The notes under the pieces were generated by a model. It worked only from the letters and a program-made list of their open reading frames with translations, was not told the origin of the DNA and searched no databases. Positions 1 to 8,445 of a DNA stretch of 64,000 nucleotides are shown piece after piece. The translations under genes were made by a program, and so were the position numbers. The DNA is from Thermincola carboxydiphila (lineage in GTDB: Bacteria > Bacillota > Thermincolia > Thermincolales > UBA2595). The DNA lies in contig JAENZJ010000017.1 of assembly GCA_016841325.1 (NCBI GenBank), forward strand, positions 20,547-84,546, written 5' to 3'. Within the stretch, counting starts at the first letter, position 1; every line of letters begins with the position of its first letter.

Positions 1-1383
1 GATTATGTTATTAGTGAAATAAAAAAAAGGGAAAAGAAGAGGAATCCTTCACCTCCCTTTACAACCAGTACGATGCAGCAGGAAGCCTACCGGAAACTGA
101 ATTTTGCAGCCAGGAAAACAATGCAGGTGGCCCAGCAGCTTTATGAGGGTCTCGATATCGGGCCTGAAGGTACAGTGGGTCTGGTTACATATATCAGGAC
201 AGATTCAACGAGAATTTCTGAAACAGCGCAGGAGGAGACGGCACAATATATTCTGGATAACTACGGCGCCGATTATAAGCCTGACAAGGCCAGGCAGTAC
301 CAGGTCAGGGGCAGGACACAGAATGCCCACGAGGCTATACGGCCGACTACGATTAAACATGAACCTGATCAGATCAAAAAGTTCCTTACCAGGGACCAGT
401 ACAAATTGTATAAACTGATTTGGGAGCGGTTCCTGGCAAGCCAGATGAGTTCTGCAGTAATAGATACCACTACAGTGGATATTAAGGCCGGGGATTATAT
501 TTTCAGGGCCACGGGATCAGTGGTAAAGTTTCCGGGGTTCATGAAAGTTTATACTGAAAGTCAGGACAACGGGGATAAAGATGAATCAGGAACACTGCCT
601 GCAGATCTGGAAAAAGGTATTTCACTGGAAGCAAGAAAACTGGAACCGAAACAGCACTTCACCCAGCCGCCCCCGAGGTATACGGATGCCAGCCTGGTTA
701 AGGCCCTTGAGGAAAATGGGATCGGGCGTCCGAGCACCTATGCGCCGATAGTGGAGACTATCCAGAAGAGGGGATATGTAATAAAAGAAGAAAAACAGTT
801 TTATCCTACTGAACTGGGATTTGTTGTGGTTGACTTGCTTAAGGAGCACTTCCCGGAAATTATTGATATCCAGTTTACTGCTGCCCTGGAGGATAGGCTT
901 GACAGCATAGAAGAGGGTAATACCGACTGGAAAGAGATTTTACGGGAATTTTATACACCATTTAAAAAGACACTGGACAAGGCCGAAAAAAATATCGGTG
1001 TAATTGAGATAGAAGACGAGGTAAGTGATGAAGTCTGCGACCAGTGCGGGCGCAACATGGTTATCAAAATGGGCAGGTATGGGAGATTCCTGGCATGCCC
1101 CGGTTTTCCTGAGTGCAGGAATACCAAACCCCTGCTGGAGACAATCGGAGTTTCCTGTCCTGAGTGCGGGGGAGATATTGTCCTCAAGAGAAGTAAAAAG
1201 GGCAGAAAGTTTTATGGCTGCAGTAACTACCCGGATTGTGAATTTGTTTCCTGGGATCAGCCTACTGATAAGAGATGCCCGGAATGCAGTAAAGTCCTGG
1301 TGCAGAAATCCATGGGCAGCAAAGGCATGGTCTTCAAGTGCTCTGATAATAAATGCAAGTATCAGGAAAGGGTTTTGACATAA
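1..1383 (+). CDS. topA: DNA topoisomerase I, C-terminal part (5' end outside window)
   Basis: Type IA topoisomerase that relaxes negatively supercoiled DNA by transient single-strand cleavage. The reading frame is open from base 1, so the N-terminal TOPRIM domain lies upstream; about 460 codons are present. The active-site motif TYIRTDSTRIS is visible, with the catalytic tyrosine codon at 190-192. Three C-terminal zinc-ribbon repeats follow, beginning with CDQC (near 1036), CPEC (near 1156) and CPEC (near 1276), as usual for bacterial TopA. The stop codon directly abuts the ATG of trmFO, implying co-transcription. Family identity is certain; only the start is unseen. Confidence 0.97.
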   Translation, partial: DYVISEIKKREKKRNPSPPFTTSTMQQEAYRKLNFAARKTMQVAQQLYEGLDIGPEGTVGLVTYIRTDSTRISETAQEETAQYILDNYGADYKPDKARQYQVRGRTQNAHEAIRPTTIKHEPDQIKKFLTRDQYKLYKLIWERFLASQMSSAVIDTTTVDIKAGDYIFRATGSVVKFPGFMKVYTESQDNGDKDESGTLPADLEKGISLEARKLEPKQHFTQPPPRYTDASLVKALEENGIGRPSTYAPIVETIQKRGYVIKEEKQFYPTELGFVVVDLLKEHFPEIIDIQFTAALEDRLDSIEEGNTDWKEILREFYTPFKKTLDKAEKNIGVIEIEDEVSDEVCDQCGRNMVIKMGRYGRFLACPGFPECRNTKPLLETIGVSCPECGGDIVLKRSKKGRKFYGCSNYPDCEFVSWDQPTDKRCPECSKVLVQKSMGSKGMVFKCSDNKCKYQERVLT

Positions 1384-2703
1384 ATGAAACCAGTAACTGT
1401 AATTGGTGCCGGGCTGGCGGGTTCAGAGGCAGCCTGGCAGCTTGCTGCCAGGGATGTCCGGGTCAGGTTGTTTGAGATGAGGCCGGTAAAAAAGTCCCCG
1501 GCACATCATACCGACATGTTTGCTGAGCTTGTATGCAGTAACTCCCTGAGGGGAAGTTCTCTGGAGAATGCAGTCGGTTTATTAAAGGAAGAAATGCGCC
1601 GCCTTGATTCGGTAATTATGAGGTGTGCCGACAATACTTCTGTACCGGCAGGAGGGGCTCTGGCCGTTGACAGGGAGGAATTTGCCCGGCAGGTCACAGA
1701 AGCGGTATCGGGTCACCCTAATGTAGAAATAACCAGAAAAGAGATTACCCAAATTGATACTGATAACCCGGTGATAATTGCCACCGGGCCTTTGACATCT
1801 GATACCATGTCAAGCGCCATCATGGAAATCACCGGTTGTGAATACCTTTATTTTTATGATGCGGCAGCTCCGATAGTTACCCTGGAATCCCTGGACCACA
1901 GCAAGGTCTTCCGGGCTTCCAGATATGATAAGGGTGAGGCTGCCTATCTCAATTGTCCCATGGACAGGGAAGAGTATGAGAGGTTCTGTCAGGAACTGGT
2001 AAATGCCGAGTGTGTTCCCCTGCAGGAGTTTGAAAAAGAGATATTTTTTGAGGGTTGTATGCCTGTGGAAGAACTGGCTGCCCGGGGACCACGGACGTTA
2101 CTGTTCGGACCCTTAAAGCCTGTGGGCCTGACCGATCCCCGTACCGGCAGCAGGCCCTATGCAGTGGTACAGCTTAGGCAGGACAATATCGAAGGCACTT
2201 TATATAATATGGTGGGTTTTCAGACCCATCTCAGGTGGGGTGAACAGAACCGGGTTTTCAGAATGATTCCCGGACTTGAAAATGCCGAGTTTGTCCGTTA
2301 CGGTGTAATGCACCGGAACACCTTCATAAACTCCCCGGAACTCCTGAAGCCTACCCTTCAGCTAAAAAAGGATGAGAATCTCTTTTTTGCCGGACAGATT
2401 ACCGGGGTCGAAGGGTATGTGGAATCGGCGGCAATGGGGCTGGTGGCCGGAATAAATGCCGCCAGGATAACTGCCGGTGATAAGCCGGTCGTTTTTCCTG
2501 AGGAAACGGCACATGGGGCATTATGCAAATATATTACCACCCCCGGGGCCAGGAATTTTCAGCCTATGAACATCAATTTCGGTCTTTTGCCCCAATTAGG
2601 TGAAAAAATCCGGGATAAACGCCTGAGATATGGTAAAATATCAGAAAGGGCCTTGAACAGGCTTGATGAATTCAGGTCAGCTTTTGAGCCCGGCAAAGTT
2701 TAA
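1384..2703 (+). CDS. trmFO: Folate-dependent tRNA(U54) methyltransferase TrmFO
   Basis: Flavoprotein that makes 5-methyluridine at tRNA position 54, using methylenetetrahydrofolate as carbon donor (the Gram-positive alternative to SAM-dependent TrmA). At 439 residues it has normal family length. An FAD-binding Rossmann motif [14 protein letters not shown] sits at residues 8-21, and GAD-type motifs such as [15 protein letters not shown] and [18 protein letters not shown] are present. The ATG follows the topA stop codon without a gap, so translation is probably coupled. The topA-trmFO-xerC-hslVU-codY order is that of Bacillus (where the gene was called gid). Confidence 0.97.
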   Translation: MKPVTVIGAGLAGSEAAWQLAARDVRVRLFEMRPVKKSPAHHTDMFAELVCSNSLRGSSLENAVGLLKEEMRRLDSVIMRCADNTSVPAGGALAVDREEFARQVTEAVSGHPNVEITRKEITQIDTDNPVIIATGPLTSDTMSSAIMEITGCEYLYFYDAAAPIVTLESLDHSKVFRASRYDKGEAAYLNCPMDREEYERFCQELVNAECVPLQEFEKEIFFEGCMPVEELAARGPRTLLFGPLKPVGLTDPRTGSRPYAVVQLRQDNIEGTLYNMVGFQTHLRWGEQNRVFRMIPGLENAEFVRYGVMHRNTFINSPELLKPTLQLKKDENLFFAGQITGVEGYVESAAMGLVAGINAARITAGDKPVVFPEETAHGALCKYITTPGARNFQPMNINFGLLPQLGEKIRDKRLRYGKISERALNRLDEFRSAFEPGKV

Positions 2704-2722
2704 AAATGGTGGAGGATGAGTT

Positions 2723-3373
2723 ATGGTAAACACAGGAGAATATTCTCTTGCAGAGGAGAGGATCAATGCCCTGACTCACGGCATAGGTACGGTTCTTGCC
2801 GTTACCGGCCTCGTTTTACTGATTATATTTGCAGTAATGTATGGCAATGTCTGGCATGTTGTCAGCTTTAGCATCTATGGTTCGACTCTCGTTTTAATGT
2901 ACCTGATATCAACCCTGTACCATGCCCTGCGGAACCGGAAGGCCAAAGATATCCTGAAGGTTTTGGATCATTCGGCGATATTCCTGTTGATAGCAGGTAC
3001 ATATACCCCGTTTGCCCTGATCACTCTTCACGGGCGGTTGGGCTGGACATTGTTCGGTGTAGTCTGGGGGCTGGCAGTGGCCGGAATCGTGTTTAAGGTC
3101 TTTTTTGTGAAGAGGTTCCGCATTCTGTCAACTGTAATGTATCTGTTAATGGGCTGGCTGGTGCTGTCAGTGGTCAGGCCGCTGATTGCAGGTATACCCG
3201 GACCGGGCCTTGCCTGGCTGGTTGCCGGAGGATTACTTTACAGTGTCGGAACAGTTTTTTATGTGCGAAAAAAGAAGGCTTTCAATCATGCGGTCTGGCA
3301 TTTGTTTGTGATGGCTGGCAGTGGATGCCATTTCCTGGCTGTTCTTTTATATGTACTGCCTTTAAGGTCCTGA
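2723..3373 (+). CDS. Hemolysin III / TrhA-type seven-helix membrane protein
   Basis: A 216-residue polytopic membrane protein with about seven hydrophobic segments. It carries the hallmarks of the HlyIII/AdipoR-like family: an N-terminal EERINALTHGIG, STLYHAL after helix 2, LDHSAIFLLIAGTYTPF, and HAVWHLFVMAGSGCHF near the C-terminus. The conserved His and Asp residues would form the metal-binding site. Family function is loosely defined (membrane homeostasis; haemolysis only on overexpression), so no specific role is assigned. A TGGAGGATGAG ribosome site precedes the ATG. The gene is an insertion relative to the Bacillus order between trmFO and xerC, with only 19 bases separating it from trmFO. 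Confidence 0.88.
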   Translation: MVNTGEYSLAEERINALTHGIGTVLAVTGLVLLIIFAVMYGNVWHVVSFSIYGSTLVLMYLISTLYHALRNRKAKDILKVLDHSAIFLLIAGTYTPFALITLHGRLGWTLFGVVWGLAVAGIVFKVFFVKRFRILSTVMYLLMGWLVLSVVRPLIAGIPGPGLAWLVAGGLLYSVGTVFYVRKKKAFNHAVWHLFVMAGSGCHFLAVLLYVLPLRS

Positions 3374-3450
3374 TCCGGCCGGCCTCAGGTGTTTGGCAGC
3401 AGACCGCCGTCCGCTGTCCGCCATTTGCCGGGCATAAATAAGGAGATTGC

Positions 3451-4353
3451 ATGTATACATTTATTGATGGCTTCATAGTTTATTTGAAAGTGGAGAAAAA
3501 CGCATCACCCAGGACCCTGGAAAGTTACCAGAGGGACATCTGGCAGTTTGTGGATTTCCTGGCTGATGAATTCAAGCTGCCCGGTGAGCAGGTAAGCCCG
3601 GAGCAGGTTGACCACCTGTCAGTCCGCAAATACCTGGCTGAACTTCAGAAAAAAGGGCTGCACAGGTCTACTGTTGCCAGAAAACTGGCATCCCTAAGGT
3701 CTTTTTACCGTTATCTCTCCCGGGAAGAAATCGTATCCGGCAACCCTATGTTAAGGATTTCCACTCCGAAACTGGAAAAGAGGCTCCCCGAATTCCTTTA
3801 TGAGGATGAAGTCAGAAGCCTGATGGATGCTCCGGATACTACAACAGCTTCAGGGCTCAGGGATAAGGCCATACTTGAAGTATTGTATTCCAGTGGTTTA
3901 CGGGTCAGTGAACTGGTGGGGCTGGACACGGGTGACCCCGACTTTGAACTGGAGTATGTCAGGGTGAAGGGCAAGGGCGCCAGGGAAAGGATTGTTCCCC
4001 TGGGCTCTTATGCCATAAAGGCACTGGCCGGGTATCTGACCGGCGGGAGGTCGCAGCTTGCCGGAACCGGGGTCACCGGAGCCCTTTTTTTAAACAGGAA
4101 CGGTGGGCGGCTGACGGCACGGAGTGTCCGCAACATTGTGGACAAATATGTGAAACAGGTAAGCATCCAGCGCCGGATCAGTCCGCATACATTAAGGCAT
4201 TCCTTTGCCACACACCTGTTGGATGGGGGAGCGGACCTCAGGTCTGTTCAGGAGCTGCTGGGACATATAAAAATGTCAACAACTCAGATATATACACATG
4301 TGACCAAACAGAAACTAAAGTCTGTATATGAAAAGACCCATCCCCGTGCATAG
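3451..4353 (+). CDS. xerC: Tyrosine recombinase XerC
   Basis: Site-specific recombinase (CodV in Bacillus) expected to resolve chromosome dimers at a dif site with a partner Xer protein. The 300-residue protein has a SAM-like DNA-binding N-terminal domain (about 1-90) and a catalytic domain from about 110. The catalytic set is complete: R151 (SSGLRVSEL), the lysine in [13 protein letters not shown] (173/175), H246-x-x-R249 ([12 protein letters not shown]), H272 (ELLGH) and nucleophile Y281 (TTQIYTHV). The position in front of hslVU-codY matches Bacillus, arguing for a housekeeping role rather than a phage integrase. No dif-like site was identified here. Confidence 0.95.
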   Translation: MYTFIDGFIVYLKVEKNASPRTLESYQRDIWQFVDFLADEFKLPGEQVSPEQVDHLSVRKYLAELQKKGLHRSTVARKLASLRSFYRYLSREEIVSGNPMLRISTPKLEKRLPEFLYEDEVRSLMDAPDTTTASGLRDKAILEVLYSSGLRVSELVGLDTGDPDFELEYVRVKGKGARERIVPLGSYAIKALAGYLTGGRSQLAGTGVTGALFLNRNGGRLTARSVRNIVDKYVKQVSIQRRISPHTLRHSFATHLLDGGADLRSVQELLGHIKMSTTQIYTHVTKQKLKSVYEKTHPRA

Positions 4354-4375
4354 ATGGGGTCAGGAGGGATTGATT

Positions 4376-4906
4376 ATGTTTCAGGGAACGACCATTGTTG
4401 CCGTAAAGCTGAACGGAAAAGTTGCCATAGCCGGTGACGGGCAGGTAACCTTTGGCGGGAATATGGTTCTAAAACAAAAGGCCAAAAAAGTCCGCCGCCT
4501 GCATCATAATAAGGTGATCGCAGGTTTTGCGGGTTCAGTGGCTGATGCCTTTACCCTGTTTGAAAAATTTGAAAAAAAGCTGGAAGAGTTACGGGGCAAC
4601 CTTCCCAGGGCCGCAGTGGAACTGGCCAAGGAGTGGCGTATGGATAAATTCCTGCGTAAGCTTGAAGCCCTGCTGATAGTGGCTGACCAGGAACATTTAC
4701 TGATCATCTCGGGTAACGGTGAGGTCATCGAGCCTGATGACAATGTAACAGCTATCGGCTCCGGAGGGTCATATGCCCTTGCTGCAGCCAGGGCCCTGGT
4801 AAAGCATTCACAGATGAGTGCTGCAGATATTGCCAGAGAAGCCCTGGAAATAGCTGCAGCAATCTGCATTTATACCAATTCCAATATAACAATTGAAGAA
4901 TTATAG
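4376..4906 (+). CDS. hslV: ATP-dependent protease HslV (ClpQ) peptidase subunit
   Basis: Proteasome-like peptidase that stacks with HslU to degrade proteins in the cytoplasm. I place the start at the ATG at 4376, behind an AGGAGGG site at 4362-4368. An in-frame ATG 48 bases upstream lies inside the end of xerC and would add a non-conserved leader. From 4376 the protein begins [10 protein letters not shown], so the conserved catalytic threonine would follow a four-residue propeptide. The GDGQVTFG and GSGGSYA motifs and a length of 176 residues are typical. hslU follows after 12 bases. Confidence 0.95.
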   Translation: MFQGTTIVAVKLNGKVAIAGDGQVTFGGNMVLKQKAKKVRRLHHNKVIAGFAGSVADAFTLFEKFEKKLEELRGNLPRAAVELAKEWRMDKFLRKLEALLIVADQEHLLIISGNGEVIEPDDNVTAIGSGGSYALAAARALVKHSQMSAADIAREALEIAAAICIYTNSNITIEEL

Positions 4907-4918
4907 GGGGGTTATTTT

Positions 4919-6316
4919 GTGGAAAACCTGACTCCAAGGAATATAGTGGAGGAACTGGATAAATATATTGTGGGCCAGGATAAGGCTAAAAAATCAGTTG
5001 CCGTGGCCCTGCGCAACAGGTACAGGAGGAAAAAGCTACCGGCCGGCCTCAGGGATGAGATTGTGCCAAAAAACATTATCATGATCGGACCCACGGGTGT
5101 AGGCAAGACTGAGATCGCCCGGCGATTGGCAAAACTTGCCAATGCTCCATTTGTAAAAGTAGAGGCTACCAAATTTACTGAAGTCGGGTATGTGGGCAGG
5201 GATGTGGAATCCATGATCAGGGACCTGGTGGAAACTGCCATCAGGGTCGTGAAAAATGAGAAGATTGCTGCTGTCGAAGAAAAGGCTGCAGAACTGGCAG
5301 AACTCAGGATTATCGAACTCCTGGCGCCAATGCCGGAAAAGGATGGAGGGGTGAAAAACCCATTTGAGGTTTTTTTCGGAGGCGGTAAGCAGGAACAGAC
5401 CGGTGATGATGAATACAGCCAACGCATCAAGAGGCTGCAGTTTGAGAGGGAGACCCTCAGGGAAAAGCTGGCAGCAGGAAAACTGGAAGATGAATATGTA
5501 GAGATAGAGGTTGAAGATGCAGGTACTCCTATGGTTGAAGTCTTTACAGGTGCCGGTGTCGAAGAAATGGGTATTAATATCCAGGATATGCTGGGTGGAA
5601 TTTTTCCCAAAAAAAAGAAGCGTCGTAAGCTTACTGTCAGGGAAGCACGCAAAATATTAATTCAGCAGGAAGCACAAAAGCTTATAGATATGGATGAAGT
5701 TGTCTCTATAGCTGTAGAACGGGCTGAACAGTCAGGGATAATATTCCTTGATGAAATAGATAAAATTGCGGGACAAGACGCCGGGTCCGGACCTGATGTA
5801 TCCAGGGGAGGTGTGCAGCGGGATATCCTGCCTATTGTCGAAGGTTCTACCGTGATGACTAAATACGGGCCTGTAAAAACTGATTTTATTTTATTTATTG
5901 CTGCCGGGGCCTTCCATGTTTCCAAACCCTCAGACCTTATTCCTGAACTGCAGGGACGTTTCCCAATTCGTGTTGAACTGGAGAGCTTAACCCAGGCCGA
6001 TTTCAAGCAGATTCTTACTGAACCACAGAATGCCTTGATCAAACAATATACAGCTTTGCTGGAAACAGAAGGGGTTCGTTTAAAATTTACTGAAAATTCT
6101 CTTGATGAAATTGCCAAAATAGCTTATACTGTTAATGAACAGACAGAAAACATCGGTGCTCGACGTTTACATACAATTTTAGAGAAATTGCTCGAAGATA
6201 TTGCGTTTGAGGCGCCTGATATGGAGGCAAAAGATATTTCAATAGATAGTGAATATGTTCGCAATAAACTCCAGGATGTTGTTCAGAATCAAGATCTGAG
6301 CCGTTATATCTTATAA
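4919..6316 (+). CDS. hslU: HslU (ClpY) ATPase subunit of HslVU protease
   Basis: AAA+ unfoldase that feeds substrates into HslV. The GTG start at 4919 gives [20 protein letters not shown], the canonical N-terminus. Walker A GPTGVGKT is at residues 57-64 and Walker B is [11 protein letters not shown]. The substrate-binding I-domain (about 110-235) lies between them and contains a run of lysines (FPKKKKRRK). The C-terminus ends in DLSRYIL, matching the HslU tail that activates HslV. Length 465 is normal. The gene sits in an apparent xerC-hslV-hslU-codY operon. Confidence 0.96.
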   Translation: MENLTPRNIVEELDKYIVGQDKAKKSVAVALRNRYRRKKLPAGLRDEIVPKNIIMIGPTGVGKTEIARRLAKLANAPFVKVEATKFTEVGYVGRDVESMIRDLVETAIRVVKNEKIAAVEEKAAELAELRIIELLAPMPEKDGGVKNPFEVFFGGGKQEQTGDDEYSQRIKRLQFERETLREKLAAGKLEDEYVEIEVEDAGTPMVEVFTGAGVEEMGINIQDMLGGIFPKKKKRRKLTVREARKILIQQEAQKLIDMDEVVSIAVERAEQSGIIFLDEIDKIAGQDAGSGPDVSRGGVQRDILPIVEGSTVMTKYGPVKTDFILFIAAGAFHVSKPSDLIPELQGRFPIRVELESLTQADFKQILTEPQNALIKQYTALLETEGVRLKFTENSLDEIAKIAYTVNEQTENIGARRLHTILEKLLEDIAFEAPDMEAKDISIDSEYVRNKLQDVVQNQDLSRYIL

Positions 6317-6342
6317 GGCCTTTGAGCTGAGGGAGGAAAGTT

Positions 6343-7125
6343 ATGAAGGATTTGCTGGAACGGACCCGGGAGATTAACAAACTGCTCCAGAAGGCTGCCG
6401 GAAACCCTGTTGATTTTCAGGAAATGGCTGACGTTCTGACTGAAAACATTGAATCAAACACCTACATCGTTGGCAGAAGAGGCAAAATTTTGGGATATTC
6501 TTTTGTGGACAAGTTTGCCTGCGATGTTATCAGGGATATCATTGAAAATGCGGAACGGTTTCCTGAGAGTTATAATGAGTCACTGCTAAGGGTTATTGAA
6601 ACAAAAGCTAATTTTAATCAGAAATCAAACACCTGTGTTTTTCATATTGATGATGAGTGTGTTTTTCAGGATAAGGTGATGACAGTTGTCCCTATAGTAG
6701 GTGGTGGGGAAAGGCTGGGTACACTGGTACTGGCCAAATTTAACGAGCAGTTCACAAATGAAGACCTGGTTTTAGCGGAATACGGGGCAACAGTAGTCGG
6801 TATGGAAGTACTCAGGATCAAAGCAGAACGTGTTGAGGAAGAGGCACGGAAAAAAGCTGCTGTGCAGATTGCCCTGGGAACCCTGTCTTATTCGGAACTT
6901 GAAGCTATTGAACATATTTTCGAGGAGCTCGAGGGTGATGAAGGCCTGCTGGTAGCCAGCAAGATTGCCGACAGGGTTGGAATTACACGGTCCGTTATCG
7001 TCAATGCCCTAAGAAAATTTGAAAGTGCCGGAGTTATTGAGTCCAAATCACTAGGGATGAAGGGGACTTATATTAGGATATTGAATGAGCGGTTACTTGA
7101 TGAGCTGCATAAGCTGAAACATTAA
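6343..7125 (+). CDS. codY: GTP- and branched-chain amino acid-sensing regulator CodY
   Basis: Global repressor of Firmicutes that binds DNA when isoleucine/valine and GTP are plentiful, controlling amino acid, motility and stationary-phase genes. The 260-residue protein has the N-terminal GAF effector domain (about 1-155), a linker helix, and a C-terminal winged helix-turn-helix containing [20 protein letters not shown] (about 206-225). An AGGGAGGAAAG ribosome site precedes the ATG. In Bacillus CodY represses the downstream fla/che promoter. Here the two are adjacent, but I see no good CodY box before flgB. Confidence 0.97.
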   Translation: MKDLLERTREINKLLQKAAGNPVDFQEMADVLTENIESNTYIVGRRGKILGYSFVDKFACDVIRDIIENAERFPESYNESLLRVIETKANFNQKSNTCVFHIDDECVFQDKVMTVVPIVGGGERLGTLVLAKFNEQFTNEDLVLAEYGATVVGMEVLRIKAERVEEEARKKAAVQIALGTLSYSELEAIEHIFEELEGDEGLLVASKIADRVGITRSVIVNALRKFESAGVIESKSLGMKGTYIRILNERLLDELHKLKH

Positions 7126-7126
7126 T

Positions 7127-7230
7127 AAAGGGGCTGTCCCGAAAGTAAGAAAAGTAATGGTCACTACGCAAGGTGTAGTGACCGTTTTGTTTATGTGGTG
7201 GTGAGATGTTAATTCTGGGACAGCCCCTTT
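7127..7230 (+). repeat. MITE-like inverted-repeat element, also able to act as codY terminator
   Basis: The 14-base ends AAAGGGGCTGTCCC (7127-7140) and GGGACAGCCCCTTT (7217-7230) are perfect inverted repeats about 100 bases apart. A second perfect 9-base hairpin, GGTCACTAC (7159-7167) with GTAGTGACC (7175-7183), sits inside. There is no coding capacity. GGGGCTGTCCC-type ends resemble those of some transposon families, so a non-autonomous element is the best guess. The right arm runs into TTTTT, so the transcript could also form a terminator right behind codY. No clear target-site duplication is visible. Confidence 0.55.
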
Positions 7231-7495
7231 TTGTGCGTGCAGGGGAAAATCGTTCATGGCGGCGTTGCGCGGCAGTACGCAATCCGCGGCGTCGGGGGTT
7301 CTCCCGTTTTGTCGGGACGGCGGCTCCGCAGGTCCGGGGTTCCGGTAACAAAATGGGGGCTTCCAAAGAAAGTGCATTCCGGTACATGCAGGGAAAATGC
7401 CATCCGGGAAGGGATGCGAAGTTTGTCGATAAACCAAGTAATTTCAAAGAAAAAAAGATACTAAAAAAAGGATTTTGATTAATAATGGCGAAATA
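7231..7495. other. GC-rich non-coding, repeat-like stretch between codY and the flagellar promoter
   Basis: This stretch differs from its neighbours: 7245-7350 is much richer in G+C and full of short inverted repeats such as TCTCCCGTTTTGTCGGGA. The motif TGCAGGGGAAAAT near 7238 recurs in near-identical form (TGCAGGGAAAAT) near 7387. Short open frames on both strands have no recognisable family, no convincing ribosome site and unusual composition. I see no supported gene. It directly abuts the MITE-like element, so it may be part of a larger decayed repeat or mobile element. The last ~70 bases turn AT-rich and lead into the flagellar promoter. Confidence 0.4.
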
Positions 7496-7522
7496 TTGTA
7501 ACATTGGAAACCGCTATATAAT
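7496..7522 (+). promoter_or_regulatory. Probable sigma-A-type promoter of the flgB operon
   Basis: A perfect -10 TATAAT is at 7517-7522. The best -35 candidate is TTGTAA at 7496-7501 with a short 15-base spacer, or ATTGTA one base earlier. Transcription would begin near 7530, giving a leader of about 350 bases that contains the c-di-GMP riboswitch. No SigD-type (TAAA...GCCGATA) promoter was seen here. The -10 is strong, the -35 weak. Confidence 0.55.
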
Positions 7523-7635
7523 AGAGGTTAAAATTGTAGGTTAACATATGGGAAAAAAATATAAAAATATGTAAGAAAAGGTAGGATTTTTGCAGACAGA
7601 TGACGAATACACCTCAAAAATACATACCAAACTTT

Positions 7636-7812
7636 GTTCAACGGCAAATTTACCGAAAGGTAAAGGCGCAAAGCTACGGACCTAGAGGCTTGGTTATGAT
7701 ACCATAATCTTTTTGAGTTATCGGACAAACGGTCATTATATATTTATGATGCTGGTAACTTCCTTTAGATTATATTACATTTATTAAGAGCTATGGTTGC
7801 CGGGCTGCCGAA
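7636..7812 (+). promoter_or_regulatory. c-di-GMP-I (GEMM) riboswitch aptamer controlling the flagellar operon
   Basis: Core GEMM-I signatures appear in order. These are CGGCAAA at 7643-7649, the hairpin TTTACC-GAAA-GGTAAA (7649-7664) with a GNRA tetraloop, GGCGCAAAGC (7665-7674), CGGACCTA (7677-7684), and the distal TGGTTGCCGGGCTGCCG (7794-7810). The second helix (GGCT 7687-7690 with AGCT 7789-7792) is interrupted by an unusually long, structured insertion of about 98 bases. Location upstream of flgB matches the GEMM-I switch known from the Clostridioides difficile flagellar operon. Together with the terminator that follows, it should switch the operon off at high c-di-GMP. Confidence 0.85.
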
Positions 7813-7832
7813 GGGAGGTTAGCATCATCATG

Positions 7833-7870
7833 CCAAACTGCGGTAGCCGTAGTTTGGACTTTTATATTTT
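7833..7870 (+). terminator. Riboswitch-controlled intrinsic terminator
   Basis: CCAAACTGCGG (7833-7843) pairs with CCGTAGTTTGG (7847-7857) over 11 base pairs (one G-U), with a TAG loop, followed by ACTTTTATATTTT. The alternative pairing is equally clear: CTATGGTTGCCG at 7791-7802, the distal strand of the aptamer, can pair over 12 positions with CGGTAGCCGTAG at 7841-7852. Ligand-bound aptamer would sequester the first strand and free the terminator; unbound RNA would form the antiterminator. Pairing is read directly from sequence; the direction of control is inferred. Confidence 0.85.
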
Positions 7871-7885
7871 ACGGGAGTGATGGTT

Positions 7886-8299
7886 TTGATCGAAAAACTG
7901 TTGTTCACCAGGACGATGAACATGCTTGAAATGGGACTTGATGCAGCTGCCCTGAGGAACAGGGTAATTGCTGACAACCTTGCCAATGTGGATACCCCGG
8001 GGTATAAACGGTCAGAGGTGCTTTTTGAGGATGTGCTGAAGCAAGCAATGGGCAGGGATACCTTGCTGGCCGGAACACTTACCCATGAAAAGCATATTCC
8101 CATTGGCAGAAAATCTGAGTTTAGCGTCACTCCAAAGGTTGTCAGGAGTGAGGACACGTCTATGAGGGCTGATGGCAATAATGTAGATATTGACAGGGAA
8201 ATGGCGGCATTGGCAAAAAATTCGATTATGTATACCGCATTGGCCCAGGAATTAAACGGTGAATTCCAGAAAATGAAGATGGCGATTACCGGGAGATAA
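7886..8299 (+). CDS. flgB: Flagellar proximal rod protein FlgB
   Basis: Component of the proximal rod of the basal body, exported by the flagellar type III system. The NNLAN-type rod signature appears as ADNLANVDTPGYKRSEV near residue 31, and the protein ends in the helical segment typical of rod proteins. Start choice is uncertain: in-frame GTG 7877 and ATG 7880 overlap the ribosome site GGGAG (7873-7877). TTG 7886, giving MIEKLLFTRT, has proper spacing and matches the family N-terminus. First gene after the riboswitch. No signal peptide, as expected. Confidence 0.93.
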   Translation: MIEKLLFTRTMNMLEMGLDAAALRNRVIADNLANVDTPGYKRSEVLFEDVLKQAMGRDTLLAGTLTHEKHIPIGRKSEFSVTPKVVRSEDTSMRADGNNVDIDREMAALAKNSIMYTALAQELNGEFQKMKMAITGR

Positions 8300-8309
8300 A
8301 GGAAACTTG

Positions 8310-8339
8310 CTTCAGGGGGAGTTTTAATCTCCTCTGAAG
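8310..8339 (+). other. Hairpin after flgB
   Basis: CTTCAGGGGGAG and CTCCTCTGAAG form an 11-bp imperfect stem around TTTTAAT, followed by TTTAGTTG. The U run is weak, so it may be a partial terminator or an mRNA-stabilising structure between flgB and flgC. Directly visible; function inferred. Confidence 0.45.
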
Positions 8340-8349
8340 TTTAGTTGAC

Positions 8350-8424
8350 TTATCCAGGGGCTTAGCGCCACTTATATCCCACTTTTAGAAGAGGGAATCC
8401 TAGTGGCGGTTAGCCATCGGATAA
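8350..8424 (+). ncRNA. 75-base nearly continuous hairpin between flgB and flgC (candidate structured RNA)
   Basis: Nested complementary segments fold the whole stretch into one rod. TTATCC (8350) pairs with GGATAA (8419-8424). GGCTTAGCGCCAC (8359-8371) pairs with GTGGCGGTTAGCC (8403-8415) at 11 of 13 positions. TCCC-A-CTT pairs with AAG-A-GGGA around the loop TTAG (8385-8388). No U tract follows, so it is not an ordinary terminator. It could be an RNA-processing or stability element, a repeat-family member, or a regulatory RNA. I do not recognise a known class. Confidence 0.5.
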
Positions 8425-8445
8425 AACTAGGACAGGGGGGTTAAT

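Noticed and set aside
3451..4353. Reading the tyrosine recombinase as a mobile-element integrase
   Set aside because: Conserved Bacillus-type position before hslVU-codY and XerC-like length; no attachment sites or phage genes nearby.
4912..5652. 246-codon minus-strand open frame inside hslU
   Set aside because: Ser/Phe/Thr-rich shadow of hslU with no recognisable domain.
7422..7430. Possible Spo0A box (TTTGTCGAT)
   Set aside because: One mismatch to the core TGTCGAA, in an isolated position about 90 bases before the promoter; such matches are expected by chance.
7440..7454. Possible CodY box upstream of the flagellar promoter
   Set aside because: Only 9 of 15 positions agree with AATTTTCWGAAAATT and the palindrome centre is wrong; not reportable despite the known CodY control of this promoter in Bacillus.
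7206..7478. Open frames of 77-143 codons on both strands between codY and flgB
   Set aside because: No family resemblance, no good ribosome sites, mutually overlapping on both strands, and lying over inverted repeats with shifted composition; better explained as non-coding repeat sequence.
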